This document shows, one piece after another, positions 1 to 12,678 of a stretch of 64,000 nucleotides of DNA; positions within the stretch are counted from its first letter, which is position 1; every line of letters begins with the position of its first letter. The stretch is taken from positions 2,852,001-2,916,000 of the forward strand of contig JAMPIQ010000003.1 of the NCBI GenBank assembly GCA_024699855.1. Direction: 5' to 3'. The translations under genes and the position numbers were made by a program. This stretch comes from Aphelenchoides besseyi (Eukaryota; Nematoda; Chromadorea; Rhabditida; Aphelenchoididae). Below the pieces are notes generated by a model. It saw nothing but the letters and a program-made list of their open reading frames with translations. It did not search any database and was not told where the DNA came from.

Positions 1-1
1 T

Positions 2-3000
2 TCACCAGCTCCGAATCAACACCAACCGTTACAAGCGATGGATACCTTGAAACCACCGGGTTTTCAACTTTCACCCGGCGGCAACAATCTGTTGAGTCCG
101 GGCACCTGTTCGCCGCCACGGTCGAACAGCGTCGACTTGTCGACTCTACGCCGAGATATTGAGTTGTGGAGCATAAGCAGTGGAGAGCAAAGTGATGTCG
201 GATCGGATGGAGAAAGTGAAGAGCACAATGCCACTCCAGCGGAATCATTGCGCACTTTGAGATCTCGATCACACGATCCAACACAATCACCAGACCATTT
301 GTTAAGACGTCCGAGTAGAATCGAACATCTTTCAGAGATATTTCGGTAAGAAGGCGCCTTAAATATGCTCACTGATTGTAAAATTGAACGTCGATGTCCG
401 TATCACAAAGTTTAGTTGTTGAGTTGTTTAAATGATTTCAATTTAGAAAAGCATTAGCTAAATCTCCGGTTGTTAAACGTGCTGCTGCATTGCAAGAACA
501 CGAACACAAAGCCGTTTCTAAACACCGTACTTCTCGCTATTGGTTGGATGAAAACGTGAATTCGACTTTCGGTCTTCTGATTTTGAATCACTTTTTAGTT
601 AACACCCGCAGAACACATTTGGATTCCGTCAACTGGACCGGGAAGTGCGTCGAGTTCGACCGATACGGAATGCTATATTGGAGAGAAAGATTGCGAGAAG
701 ATCGGGGAGAAGCGTCGTTGTGCTGCGTAGGTTTTTTTGTTAATGAAATGAGCACATCAAGAGCTTTTAGTTGTCACATTGTCGCTCACACTGCGTGCTT
801 TCCACTTTTAGCCAAAGTAAGAAGAAGGCAAATTGATCTCGGAAATTAGATTTTCAGATGAATTTGGTATGCAAAACAACTTTTCGCGATTCGACACTTC
901 GTCGTAGTCCAAATAAGGAAACATGGGATTGTCTGACTAAACATCATTGGGTATATTTTCTTGTTTATACTGACTTCATTATGCAAATTGTGTTCAGGTT
1001 CATCGATGGAAATTAGAGGGTCGTTGTCATCAATGTTCAAAGAGTTTTCAACAGAAGATGTTTCGTGATAAGGCACATATGATTATCAATCAATTTGACA
1101 TTGAATCTATTTAGGAAGTAATTGCAGTTGCGTGTAGTTGGTGTAAACGATCCTATCACAACAAACGTTCTTGTTTCTCGTTGGATCGATTCGATGAGAA
1201 ATGTGATCGTGGTTTGCTTCGTGATTTGATTCTTCCACCTTCTTGGCTACTTCGACTTTCAAATCAACGGAAAAGACGACAGAACGGCATGGTTAATCCG
1301 CATCGGAAACCATTGAAACGAAAATATCGACCGTTTGTCGTGAAGCCAATGGACGTCCCACTTTCTGGTCCAACACAACCGCTGCTTGTTTTTGTGAATC
1401 CGAAATCCGGAGGCAACAAAGGAAGCAAAACATTGCATACTCTTTGCTGGTGAGTTGAAAAGACCTATTGATATAATTAAAGTTTGGTTTTCAGGTTGTT
1501 AAATCCACGACAAGTTTTCGACATTACCGCACTCAAAGGTCCGACTTATGGACTGCAGATTTTTCGTAAAATTGCAACTCAACTTCGAATATTGGTTTGT
1601 GGTGGTGACGGAACTGTTGGCTGGACTTTGTCGACTTTGGATCAATTAAATTGGCCCACGTATCCGCCAATTGCGATTATTGCCAGTGGTACGGGAAACG
1701 ATTTGTCGCGATTTCTTGGATGGGGTGGAATGTACAGCGACGAGCCGTTGGCTGAATTGTTGTCTGCAGTTATTCACGAGACATCAGTCACTTACTTGGA
1801 TCGTTGGCGTCTCGATGTTCAACCCAATACAAACGTTGACACAACAGCCAGTCCACATGGCGACAGTGACGATCATCCCTTCAATGATGCCGTTCAATCG
1901 ACTCTTCCACTTACCGTAATGAACAACTACTTTAGTATTGGTGCTGATGCACATGTTGCCCTGCAATTCCATCATTCAAGAAGTAAGTTGCTGACCTCAA
2001 ACTAATTCGATTTTTGATTTCAGGTGCTAATCCACAGATGTTGAATTCGCGATTCAAAAATCGAATTGCATACGGCGGTTTGGGTACGATCGATTTGTTC
2101 AAACGAACGTGGAAAGATCTAAGTGAATATATCACTATTGCTTGTGATGATGTTGACATAACACACAAAATCCGAGAATCGAAGTTTCATTGTATTTTGG
2201 TTTGCAACATCAAATTCTATGCGGGAGGCACTCAACCGTGGGGTTCTGATAGTTCGGAAGTTTACGAAAAACCGTCGAGTTGTGATGGAAAGATCGAAGT
2301 TATTGGTTTCACATCGGCCACTCTGGTATTTCGATCTTCTGTGGGATATGTAAACATTTGTATGTTAAGGCAGCGTTGCAAATGGGCGGAAAAGGCGAAC
2401 GAATAGCTCAATGCTCGAAGGTCCGAGTTGTGACGTTGAAACCAATTCCAATGCAAGTGGATGGTAAGAACAAGCAAAAGTATTCAGAATTAAAGCATGT
2501 AATTTTGGGTGAACCATGTCTTTTGGCGGCTTCAGTGATTCAATTGTCATTTCACAGCAAAGTAATTCAAATCAATTTTGAATTCATAAACATCTGAATT
2601 TTCAGGTGCCTATGCTAAGACGCGACAAGAAGGTTGTTTGTACGCCAAATGTCACACGAAAAGGTGTAAAGAGTTCGAAGAGTGGAAATTTGGACGCAGC
2701 AGCCGCGTCAACCTCCGTATTCATGCACACTCCGGTTATCGTTGTTGGTAGAACCGATTTCGACATGGTAGTGCCATAGATATGGATTTGAACTATACGA
2801 ATGTTTTAGTATCGAGATTCAATTGATCGTCTAAAAGATACGGGATTTGAAATCGGAGTGATTAGTGTGGAAGCCGAAATGGAATTGACTCAGGCAAGAC
2901 AAGCAATTCAAAAACTTCTCAACGAACACCTGATGTTACCCTACGATCCATCAAACGACTGGCGATTCTTGGATTGTAATTTGTAGCCGAAGCATCTAGT

Positions 3001-3806
3001 CTTATCGATTACTTGCAGATGTGACAAATTCAGAAGAAGGAACATTTCGTCTTTCCAGAAATCAAGAACAAAGTCATTCGGTTTCTGATGTCTCCAATCT
3101 CGATGAATGTATCATTGTTCTCGACGATGCATTTCCTTCGATGACCGCGCGCTCAGCAGCAATTGGGCACGATCTTGTGTTTACACCATCAAAGTAGGTT
3201 CTTGATGCCGTTTATTAAATGTGATGCTAACCATTTAATAAGTGTGTTAACTAACCTTTAACTAATTAGTGATGTTCTTTGTTGCGTCGAGTTAAATTGG
3301 TGTCGGTGTGTTTGTATTCTTCGTTTTAGAGTCTACCTACCGGCTAGTTCACCTACTTCTCGTGTTCCGACTCGGAATTCATCGTTCAAACGCACCTTGA
3401 AAAGATCGACGAAACGAAACAGCACGGACGTGAAATTGTCTAACAATGCGCTCTAATGTCTTTGTGTTAATAGTCTTACGCAATCTAACACTCAACTTGT
3501 GATGTACATTCATTGGTGTGTCTCTGTAAATAAATCGATGTTTCTATGGTTCTATTGATATAATTTTTGATTCTATAACTCATAGCCAACTCGTTTAGAA
3601 TCAACTTGCCTTCATCATATGAAACAACGGGGTAGGTTCTGCTTTGCTTTATCCAATCGACTAACTGTCCTTATGTGTTTGTTTTCCGTTTATTAATTGA
3701 ACTTGCTTTCAGGAAACCGATAGTTCAAAACGCGTTGGCACAACGTCGAATCAGCGAAACGCTTCGAATCGTTCTGTCGAGTGATTCACAAGAGACTCAT
3801 CTTTGA
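2..3806 (+). CDS. Diacylglycerol kinase, zeta/iota type (5' end outside window)
   Basis: This enzyme phosphorylates diacylglycerol to phosphatidic acid and damps DAG signalling at membranes. About 14 exons can be followed; the first is open to the left window edge. Domain order is a serine/proline-rich N-terminus, a first C1 zinc finger (KRRCAACHIVAHTACF), a second C1-like finger (GRCHQCSKSFQQK, SWCKRSYHNK), the catalytic domain with ATP-site GGDGTVGW and GTGNDLSRFLGWGG, then the accessory domain (NNYFSIGADAHVALQFH, VQVDG-type segment). Between VDG and EPC, where the family normally runs on directly, there is an in-frame addition of about 15 residues. The order and spacing match DGKZ/DGKI and Drosophila rdgA rather than the theta or epsilon types. 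No ankyrin repeats were found. One intron (1073-1114) appears to use a GC donor. Two last exons fit the same donor at about 3194: one stops at 3456, the other at 3806 and ends in ETHL. Confidence 0.93.
3331..3456 (+). other. Alternative last exon of the diacylglycerol kinase
   Basis: An acceptor TTTTAG at 3330 joins in phase to the donor near 3194 and gives a short serine/lysine-rich tail ending at the TAA at 3454-3456. An AATAAA signal follows near 3529, so this exon can terminate a transcript. The competing exon at 3714-3806 uses the acceptor CTTTCAG, is also in phase, and ends in a class I PDZ-ligand-like C-terminus. Confidence 0.6.
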
Positions 3807-4498
3807 TTCTTTTGCATCTCTACTTAAACCTATAGTACAACTTCAATTCATAACTAATGATCTGATTTTTTGTTGTAAATACGCAATCATTCCTCTTAAT
3901 TTCTATTCCCAGAAGATTGGTACGATTCCTTAAACACACGAGTTTATCATCTGTTTTTGCGTCGTAGCTGCATTTTCGTACCGCAACTGCGATTTGTCAT
4001 GAATAGCAATACAACTTTCTATACTTCCACTTGCCATATGTTCATTTTCGAGCATTTACTCAACTATATTCTTTGGAAATTTAGCGGGATTATTTCGGTT
4101 ATTTGTTGAGCATAGAGTTTTGGTTACGTTCATTCATAGTCAATGGTTTTTTGGCGGAAATTCCGCAACTTTTTTCGAAAAACAAAACGTGGGTTTCTCG
4201 TTAGGTACTTCACTTTTAACGTATTTATTTATGTTCTACGTGAGAATTTGTAGATTTTGTTGAAACTGTTATGAAATTTAAGATTCCACATAAAGTATCC
4301 CGATGTGTTTAGTTAGTGATTCTTAGTGGTGGGTGTGTTCAGTGTGCATTAAAGGATGAGGAATGTGCACACAAATACGATCTGCACTTATTCATAGGAT
4401 CATAAAAGTTTAGATGTTATGAGCTGACAAAAACAACTTTCCACACAACATACCACCTCACTCACTACTTGATCGAACTGTCAATTCAGTCGTCTAAG
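3807..4498. other. Intergenic, no gene seen
   Basis: AT-rich sequence holding the distal 3' UTR of the kinase and the promoter of the ShKT peptide. I see no splice-bounded coding stretch or RNA gene in it. Confidence 0.6.
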
Positions 4499-4755
4499 AT
4501 GCTCAGCAACCGATTCTGTTTTTTCGTACCATTGGTTTTGCTCCTGATCATGAGTAATGTAATCGCAGCCGAGTTGATGAGTAAGCGACTAATCGTGTTG
4601 TTGATCGATAATCTCTTTCAGTTGATGATGGTCCCGCAGATTTTGGATGCTTCGATACCGCAACTAATTGTGAAGAGCTTGTGGGTTATTGCAATCATCC
4701 GGACAAGATCATAGTGGCACGTAGAGCCTGTCGATTAACCTGTCAATTCTGCTGA
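4499..4755 (+). CDS. Small secreted single ShKT (SXC) domain peptide
   Basis: There are two exons, 4499-4580 and 4622-4755, with a 41-nt intron (GTAAGC...TTTCAG). The first encodes a methionine, a short polar stretch and a strongly hydrophobic segment of about 20 residues ending in an alanine-rich signal-cleavage-like site. The second encodes a mature region of about 40 residues with exactly six cysteines in the ShKT spacing and a terminal C-x3-C-x2-C. ShKT domains are disulphide-stapled modules very widely expanded in nematode secreted proteins; most are extracellular or attached to enzymes, and nothing here shows toxicity. The ATG at 4499 is preferred because the open frame upstream of it contains no other ATG. 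Confidence 0.8.
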
Positions 4756-5034
4756 TCAGTTTTCATAGCCTTCAGAAGATTTAACTCGTGACGAGTTTTA
4801 ATCGCTTTTGCAAAGAATGCTCAGCTTGTTTATTTAATCGGAAATAAAAGTCAAGATTATTTTCGACGAAGAACAGTTCGTGAAGAGAGAGATAAGAAAC
4901 TCGATTGTTAGCGAAATTGGACCCCAATTGTGATTTTGGGTCTTGGAAAATTGTTTTGAACTTTTCGTGTTTTTTCGACCATTGAAGCACAGCAACGTTC
5001 GTTCATAACCAGCGTTTGTTTCAGTTTTTCGGCG

Positions 5035-6321
5035 ATGCACGTGAGTCACTGGTCTCTTTTTTGGATTCTCAGCATTTTGCTGACTGTTGAAGCGAAAGAA
5101 CTGAAGTTCGTTCATACCATTTTCCGTCATGGTGATCGAGCACCTGGTAAAATTCCATATCCAAACGACAAATACGACGAGAGTTATTGGCCGCGAGGTT
5201 GGGATCAGTTAACTAACGTAGTAGTGGCTTTCGATTTTGTTCATTTGTTCGTTTAGATTGGGATGAATCAATTAGTCGATTTGGGCGAATTCTTTCGGGA
5301 TCGATATGCCGATGAGTTCGTGAATAAGGAGTTCAATGTTCATGAAGTGAATAGAAAAATAAGTTAATGAAAATAGCCGCGTTTTTAGGTTTATGTTCAG
5401 TCTTCTGATTCAGACCGAGCGCTCGTTAGTGCTGCTGCATTCTTATCTGGGTTCTATCCACCAACCAAAGCAGAGAAATTCGATTCGCAACTGAAATGGC
5501 AACCGCTGCCGATTCACTCGACGGGCCCGGGAAATGACCCTCTGCTACGACCAACAAGTTACAAGTGTCCGTATTACGACCTTTTGTTCAAAAGACACAA
5601 ACAGCCATTGATTGAACAGCTGAACTCGAAGTACAAGGATTTGCTCAACTTTTTGCCGACGGTCACTGGTGAGTTAGCAGTGAATTACAGTGCTGAACAG
5701 GCGGCCGGTCTTGATGGCATTCAACGGGAAATAGCACACGATCTAAAACAACCAAAGTGGGTTGAAAGAAAATGGCCGCAATATGATGGAAATACAACGA
5801 TAGAGTTGATAGTGGAATTGCAACGTGTGTTACGAAATGCCGAATTCGAACAGTTTGAATTGGCATTTTTAAGAGCTGGCTTTTTGTTGAACGATTGGGT
5901 GAAACGAGTAGAATCAGTGATTAATGGAAGCCAATCCAAGCCGTCACACATGCAAATATATTCATCAGTAAGCAACAATAACGAATAAACTCGCAACCAT
6001 TTTGCAGCATGATGGAACACTTCTACCGCTTTTGCATTTGCTCGAACTCGCGGACAATCAACTCGTACCCTACGCTGCATGTATTCTAATGGAGCTATAC
6101 GAAAATGACGGTCAATTTTACGTACAGGTTTGTTCCAGCAGTTAAACTTGTTTGAATGTTCTTTTCAGTTTCTTTATCGACATAACGGAGAAACTACAAA
6201 GCTAAAACTCAAAGACTGTGACACGTTTTGCCCATTGAAGAAATTCCTTCAGTTTGCAAAACCACGATCAATCGAGAACATTTACGATCTTCAGATGGTT
6301 GGTTGTGAGAATATGAGCTAA
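5035..6321 (+). CDS. Secreted/lysosomal histidine acid phosphatase
   Basis: This is a branch-2 histidine phosphatase (prostatic/lysosomal acid phosphatase type) that hydrolyses phosphomonoesters through a phospho-histidine. Five exons can be joined, with introns at about 5218-5256, 5350-5390, 5970-6007 and 6128-6169. The protein starts with a signal peptide (MHVSHWSLFWILSILLTVEA), then the nucleophile motif FRHGDRAP at residues 30-37. It ends with the proton-donor motif SHDGTLLPLL and C-terminal cysteines typical of the family. Length is about 380 residues, as expected. Nematodes carry many paralogues, several intestinal. An AATAAA lies at about 6463. A TTTCAG immediately before the ATG (5018-5024) could be a trans-splice acceptor. 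Confidence 0.92.
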
Positions 6322-6563
6322 TCATTTGTTATAGTATTGTCAACTTTCTTCTGAAGGATCACTTCTGAACAACAATTGAATACAATGGTTTATGTACTAT
6401 TGCAAGTGGATAATTAACAACAAAATGAACATGTAAAACATAACCAATATACAGATCTTAACAATAAATTGCATGTTTTTGTAAAATGAGTTGTAAAGTT
6501 GATTCTGTGCGTAGAGACCGGATTTAAAAGTCGAGATTAAAAGAAAACAATGGAATTGACCAG

Positions 6564-8352
6564 TTAAGTAGACTCTTGTTCCACAACCGATGTATAGATT
6601 GCATCTCGTAATGCAACGAATGTTCTCGCCGAATCACCGAATCCAGCTTTGAGTCCGTTTGACAAGTAGCAAAAAACGAGCTCGTGTTCCGGATCGAACT
6701 TAATGTTCTGTCCACCAACACCAGCATGACCTCGCATAACAAACGTGTGCTGAAACATAAGAAGTTAACAAGTGCTCGAGCACAACGTTTTGACGCAAGT
6801 TTCCAAATGTACAAATAAAAGTTAATCGATTAACTTCGAGCACTTAGTCGAGATCACAAACTGTTACTTCCGTCAATCGCCTCGAATTAGACCCTTCATT
6901 GATCTCTTATTTTTGATAAAATTCCCGCCAAACAACGAACCTTTCCGAGCGTAAAGGGACTGAACATCAGTCCGTTTCCGCGTTCAACCACAGCACCGGT
7001 TACAATGTCGGGTTTGAAAACAAACGGCGTGAGAAATTGCGTCAATGTGCTTTTGTGTTGAAAGAAACGACAATTCATGATGGCGTTTTGGAAGATTGAA
7101 GCCAATGCTCGAGCTGTACCAATTCCCAACACCGCACCTTGTTCCAGACTGTGAAGTTCAGGATTGTTCAATGTCATCTCCTGAATTCTGAATTGATCCA
7201 CATATTGTTAAAAGCGAAAACTTACAAAAACAAATCGCAACCATTCAGGAGTCTTCTCAACTCTGCTTAAAAGTCCTCCATTCATAAAATCTTTGATATA
7301 GCGAACGTAATTGACGGCTTTTGGATTGTGTAAGTATTCCGAGATTCTTTGAATTAAGCCGGGAAGACTTAAACGAGCAACACGATAGCTTTCTGATTGC
7401 GGCAATCCAATGTGATAGTCAACGTTTCCAATTTTTGCTTGAATTTCTTCGCGATAAAACTGTCCAAGTGATCGATGTTGGGGATCAGCACGACGAATGA
7501 TTTGGTCAATAAGCCAACCGAAAGTTATCGCATGATATCCGACTTGTTCTCCCGGAATCCAATTCGGCTTTTGTTCTTCGAAGAGACGAGCAATTTCATC
7601 AGGATTACTTTGCGCATCCTCGAATTTGATTGGACTATCTAGATACGCAAGTCCAGCCTGCAAATGATAATTCTTTAATTACAATAAAATAGAACGAACC
7701 ATGTGTGATAAAACGTGTTGAATGGTAATTTTGTCTTTACCATGCTTACCAAACTTTGGCCAATACTTGACAACAAGATCGTCGTAAGCCAAATGACCCC
7801 GATCAATCAAAACAGCAATACACAAGCTGGCGACAGCCTAAAGATATTCATGGATCGACAGAGCTCATGTTAACATACTTTTGTTGACGAAAATGTAACC
7901 GCTAACGTGTTTTCACGCCACAAACGTCTCGACTCGAAATCGGCATAACCGCCGTATAAATCGGCAACCAATTTACCACGATGATAAACAGCGACCTACA
8001 AAACGACTTTTAAAGCTTTCTCAACAGAAACAACCTACTGCTGCACCACTTTTTTCCCAACCGAGTTCGAAGTTTCTGCTGCAAAAACAACAAAAGTAAA
8101 AAGTAAAGACTGTTGAACTTACGAGAATGCTTCGCGAATCCTCTCGTAACCTCTCTCATAGTGTCCTTGTACCGGATAGGATAAACGAGCCTTCGATTTG
8201 GAACTTGAACGTACAACAGATCTTCGACCAAATTCGATGGCCAACAGAAGAAAGATGGAAACAAAAGCAAAAAAGTAGGACGAAGACGGAGGTTGAACGT
8301 CGGTTTTGTTTTCCATCATCAAATCCACTAGTAATACCGTAGTGTTTTCCAT
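6564..8352 (-). CDS. Serine beta-lactamase-like hydrolase (LACT/LACTB type), membrane anchored
   Basis: Reading the minus strand from an ATG at 8352, an N-terminal hydrophobic anchor (SSSYFFAFVSIFLLLAIEFG) precedes a beta-lactamase/transpeptidase-like fold. The catalytic SxxK tetrad is visible as FSSTK, the tyrosine motif as VGYHAITFGW, and a C-terminal GHAGVGGQ stands where the family has its K/H-T-G box. Seven or so exons with nematode-style introns can be joined; the TAA is at 6564-6566. In animals this family has peptidase or esterase roles rather than drug resistance, and nematode genomes hold several lact paralogues. The gene is convergent with the acid phosphatase, whose 3' end is only about 240 bp away. 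All three signature motifs are kept, so I see no sign of decay. Confidence 0.9.
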
Positions 8353-11156
8353 CACTGCGCAAAGCTTTTTGTTCGTGTCTTCAACGTTGCTCTCGAATTT
8401 CGTGGAATGACCTCTAAAAATCGGGATTCAGTGGATGATTCACGAAAGTTCACGAAACTATTTCAATCGGAGGTAAAAGCGTGAAAAAATTAGACAACAA
8501 AAAGGAAATCAAAAGTCAACCAAAAGTGTTTTAATTGACCAATCGTTACTCAACGTGATCGATCGCGATGACTGCGATTTGAGTTGTCGTCCGGTTGGTT
8601 TCATAATCTCGCACGACCGAACAAATCCACTTGAAATCGATGAGTCATCATTAGATGCGCGAAGAACGTGAGTAACAGCGAAAGAAACGTTTGCGTAATT
8701 AAAAGCAAATGACACGTAAATATCAAAAAATGAGTTGAGAAACAACATCTACAAGCGAACGATTACATTTTCTGCGACAACCACTACGTGTTCATTTTAT
8801 ACGATTGCTTGTTATTTTGCTCCGCCCATTTTGCTTTTATTTTGATCACAAAGCACAGACTTTTTGCCCCATTTCCAGCCCCCGAAGCACCCAGAACTCA
8901 AGAAGATTGCAGCGTTCAGCAGACAACACAAAGTTCTCGGACCCTACGGTAACAAGCGAATTTGATGCGAAACTTCCAATCGTAACTGTTTACTCAACGA
9001 CTTAAATTTCCATTATTATGCGGACAAAGTTCAGTTTTCTTGGGCATATCGCAACAAAGGACGGATAAAAAAAGAGTGTAAAGTTGCTCGTCTTCGAATC
9101 GTTTTATCAGTTAACTAAAATTTGCAGTTGGAACGCTTGAAAGTGCAAAAACCCTTCAAACAATAGTTCCTTGTGGACGCTAAGTGACCAAAATTCACTT
9201 TTCGCAGGAGCACACGTTGCACGATGTGATCGTTTGATAATCGTATCCGTTGATTTCCGTTTCAAATTAAACTCGCACCCCCGCATCACACAACTTTCGC
9301 GTCGTCTTCGACTTCCAGTCCGTCGAACTCGCAGGTCAAACTGATCAAATCGATGATGATCTGTAGTTTGGAGTTTGAAATTGTGTTCATTTGCACCTCA
9401 AGCAGTACGGAAACCACCATCGGATTTCAGTGCACACATTTTACTCGATCGGGATGTGAAATTGGCGTAAAAACAAAACTGATGACGTTAAAGCGCGTGG
9501 GGTAATTCGTCAAACTGCGTCGAAGTCAAACCGAAAACATTCTCTTTCCTTACGTGCCCGATACGTCACGAGCATAAATTCGGAGATTGTAAACGACGAA
9601 GACTAAATCGATCGATTTCATAACCACAGACCAATTGGTTCTCAGTGACAATTCAAATCGTCTAGTCAATTCGTTGTGTTCGATTTCACATTACGATCAA
9701 AGAATAAAAGACGGTCAGTTCGTTGACAGAACAGTCAACGAGTGTGATTGACCTATAATTGAACTATCGAAAACTGATTACACAGTTTATTTTGTTTCAG
9801 AAGTCGAGTTAACACAATGTTTGAATCATTGAAAGCAAAGTGATCGCTTAAATGAAACATTAAACGTTCTAGTTGGTCAATTTCCGATCAAAGGTTATTG
9901 TGTCATTGAACCAACGACCGACAGGAATGATAGCATTTAAAATGACGTAGTTTGATCAGTTTAAACCTTTGCACAAAGTGTTGATGATGATCGATAGATT
10001 TCTTGATAATCAAACGTGGAAATCTGATCGATTAAACGGACAACCATTTGGTATTCCAACGTTCATGTCAGTAATGCAATAAAATTTTTGATAGCTGAGA
10101 TTCTGTGAAATTAACTCGAAAGCTGTTGTGTTTATTAAGCACGATCGTGCAAGATAACAGAACATTTTGAGTCATATAATTGATGTTAACTGATAGAACA
10201 TCATCGATAAGTTAAAATATCGAAAGTTGACTCCTTGAAAGTAACAAATAGTTCTGAATGGCCAAATTTCAATGAACAAACCTTGGGTCTGAAGGTATAG
10301 TTGGCTATGTAAATACTTACTGGTCACTTCTATCTGCGAATTTCTCTCTCTCTTAAAACCTTTAAAATTGATTCGACAAGCAAGTATCACTATATCGACA
10401 AATCAAATGACGTTCTAGTCTTTTATTCGGACAAAAAACCACAAAAATAGTAATCCAAAGGAATTGCAGTTGTTCAGACCTCAAAATTAAGCTCTAAATT
10501 TTCCATTTTTCCCGCTTGGATTGTTCTTATAACACGACGCCGCCCGTCTTTCTCTGACCACACTTAAAAAGATCGGTTGTCATTATTGCTGTTGTTATTA
10601 TCCCTAGTAATCGTTTCGTCCAATAAATATGTTGTGTCATTGGCGCATCTCATCAAAGCGAACAGAAGTCTACTTTAAACAACTCAATCACATTCTCTTG
10701 TTTCTAAACGACACACAACTCTCATCTCAGCTTTCTTGACTAAACAATCATATTGTGGAATGAATTAAAAACAATAACGATCATAATCAGTCGATTCCAC
10801 GACTTCTGATTACTCCACTTTATTTCGCAACGGCAATCAACGTATAGTGAGATCAAATAAACATCGTTTTAGAAGTCGAGAGTAAGATCGTCCTTATTTG
10901 GCCTTCAAAGACTCTATTGCTTGTGTCATTGCTAAGATTGAGAACGTATTTACGCGGTAGTGAACCGGATGAAACTGTTCGATTGCAAGTAACAGAATTT
11001 GTATTTGGGAAAAACAGAAATTGCATATTAAAGTTAACGAGGCGGAAAATTTCTTTCTGATCGTCAAAATCGATTTCAGCATACACCGCAAACGTGAGTT
11101 TTTCCTCTTTCTCCTCTCATCCGCCGATTTGTTTCAGTTCCACCACTCGTCTAGCG
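8353..11156. other. 2.8 kb without a recognisable gene
   Basis: Short open frames here lack splice signals and protein-like composition. The stretch probably holds the promoter of the beta-lactamase-like gene and of the now broken kinase gene. A plus-strand run at about 10880-10960 reads like a possible exon, but no start or partner exon could be attached. Confidence 0.5.
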
Positions 11157-12337
11157 ATGCCCGAAAATACGAACAACGAAGAGAAGCTCGAAGTTGAAGG
11201 AATGCGAATCGAGCATGTGTTGAAAGACTTCGAGGAATTCAGCTGTTTTTTTGGAGTCCTCAATAATAAGTGCGTTAAGGTAAGTCAAGGTCGGAGGGCG
11301 TTGCGTTGATTTTCTTTTCAGACGTGTCTTACTGAAGATGGCGTGTTTGCCGTCTGCATATACAATGTCCGTTCCATTGCAACTGAAACCCGGCTGGCGG
11401 ACTTGTTCGAGTAACTTTACACAATCAACTTCGACGTTATTGGCCTTTCTGAAACCCGACGACCGAACATTACCTGCACTGAACACGATTAAAGCCCTTC
11501 ATCATCAATCACGCTCTACAATTCTGGCAATACTGATGGAACTCGAAGTTATGCTGGAGTGGGATTCATAGTGAAACAGCACCTCAACCAGTACTGCTCG
11601 TTCCATGCCATCTCCGATCGGATCGCTCAATTTGTCATTCGTCTGCCAAATCAAGTCACCGTGCGAATAACCCAAATGTACGCTTCATGCTCTGATGACA
11701 CGTACGATGACTTCATAGACGATATGCAACAAGCAACAACCAGCGGACAATTCACCTATGATATTATCACAAGAGGTCTGAACGGTCGAATTGGTTCCGA
11801 TTTTCCAACACAAGAGTATATTGGTCAGCACTGGCTGTGACAAAGAAATCGCAGAGGCCGATTCGATCCCTTGCAAACTTCGCAGAAAACAGCGGCTACT
11901 ACGTCATGAAAAGCCACTGAACAAACGATGGACTTGACGATCACCAAACGGAGGAAAGCTTACAAAATCGACATTTTGGCGAAAGAAAGAAGAAACGGTC
12001 ACCAATGTCCATGCCCTTAATCACTTTAATGTCGGCTTAAACCACCGACTCGTACGCGCAAAAGTCATCTGGCAACCAATCCGAAGAAGACCAAAGCAAC
12101 CAAGACAACCGTCACCAGACTACGACGAACTCAAATTAAAAGTCAAACTTCTGATAGATTCTTGAATTCAACTGTCAAGCACAAGTCAATTCAACGGTAA
12201 AGAGAAATGGCAAAGAATCTGAACAAGTCTAAAAGAAGCTGCAATCCAATACGAAGAGCAATGGTCACTGCTCGAATGTGTCTCAAGCAACACAAAAGAT
12301 CTCCTACAACAACGTCGGGATCTAAAATACGCACTTA

Positions 12338-12619
12338 CAAGGGAAGTGCACCAATTTAAGGTTGCTCTACGGGATGTGTTATACACCGTTCGATTGCGCT
12401 TTGAAAAGTAGTCGCCAAATGTACCGTCAGTTTTTGCCCGATCGTGCACAGAACGGAGTTATAGCGCTTTAAATTTTGGCCCAACTATAGTCCTCTAGAA
12501 ATCAGAGAGGAGAAAATGTGCAGTGGTAGCCGAGTGAGAAAGTCGCTCGCCTGCCGAGACTCTCCTCTTTTGCGGGTCGAGGTTCGATTCCGCTTGCCGG
12601 CGCCGCTTTTTTGCGGCCG
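12338..12619 (+). repeat. Left 282-bp terminal inverted repeat
   Basis: Perfect inverted partner of 13939-14220. After it the two arms diverge, with a few further matched bases to about 12626. Confidence 0.9.
12520..12612 (+). promoter_or_regulatory. tRNA-like Pol III unit in the left inverted repeat
   Basis: An A-box-like TAGCCGAGTGAG starts near 12527. An exact B-box GGTTCGATTCC lies at 12581-12591, about 54 nt downstream. A run of six T follows at 12607-12612. The order and spacing are those of a tRNA gene of the long-variable-arm (Ser/Leu) class, but acceptor and T stems do not pair well, so a functional tRNA is unlikely. The same unit occurs inverted in the other repeat. Confidence 0.6.
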
Positions 12620-12678
12620 TTGCGCCTCATTTTTTTGATATTCGACTGTTTTTGTTGGTTGTAAGCTATTTTCGAAAT

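Noticed and set aside
4499..4755. A toxin gene
   Set aside because: The ShKT fold is named after a toxin, but single-domain secreted ShKT peptides are ordinary in nematodes and nothing here indicates toxic function.
12520..12612. A functional tRNA gene in the transposon arm
   Set aside because: A and B boxes and terminator are present, but acceptor, anticodon and T stems do not pair properly.
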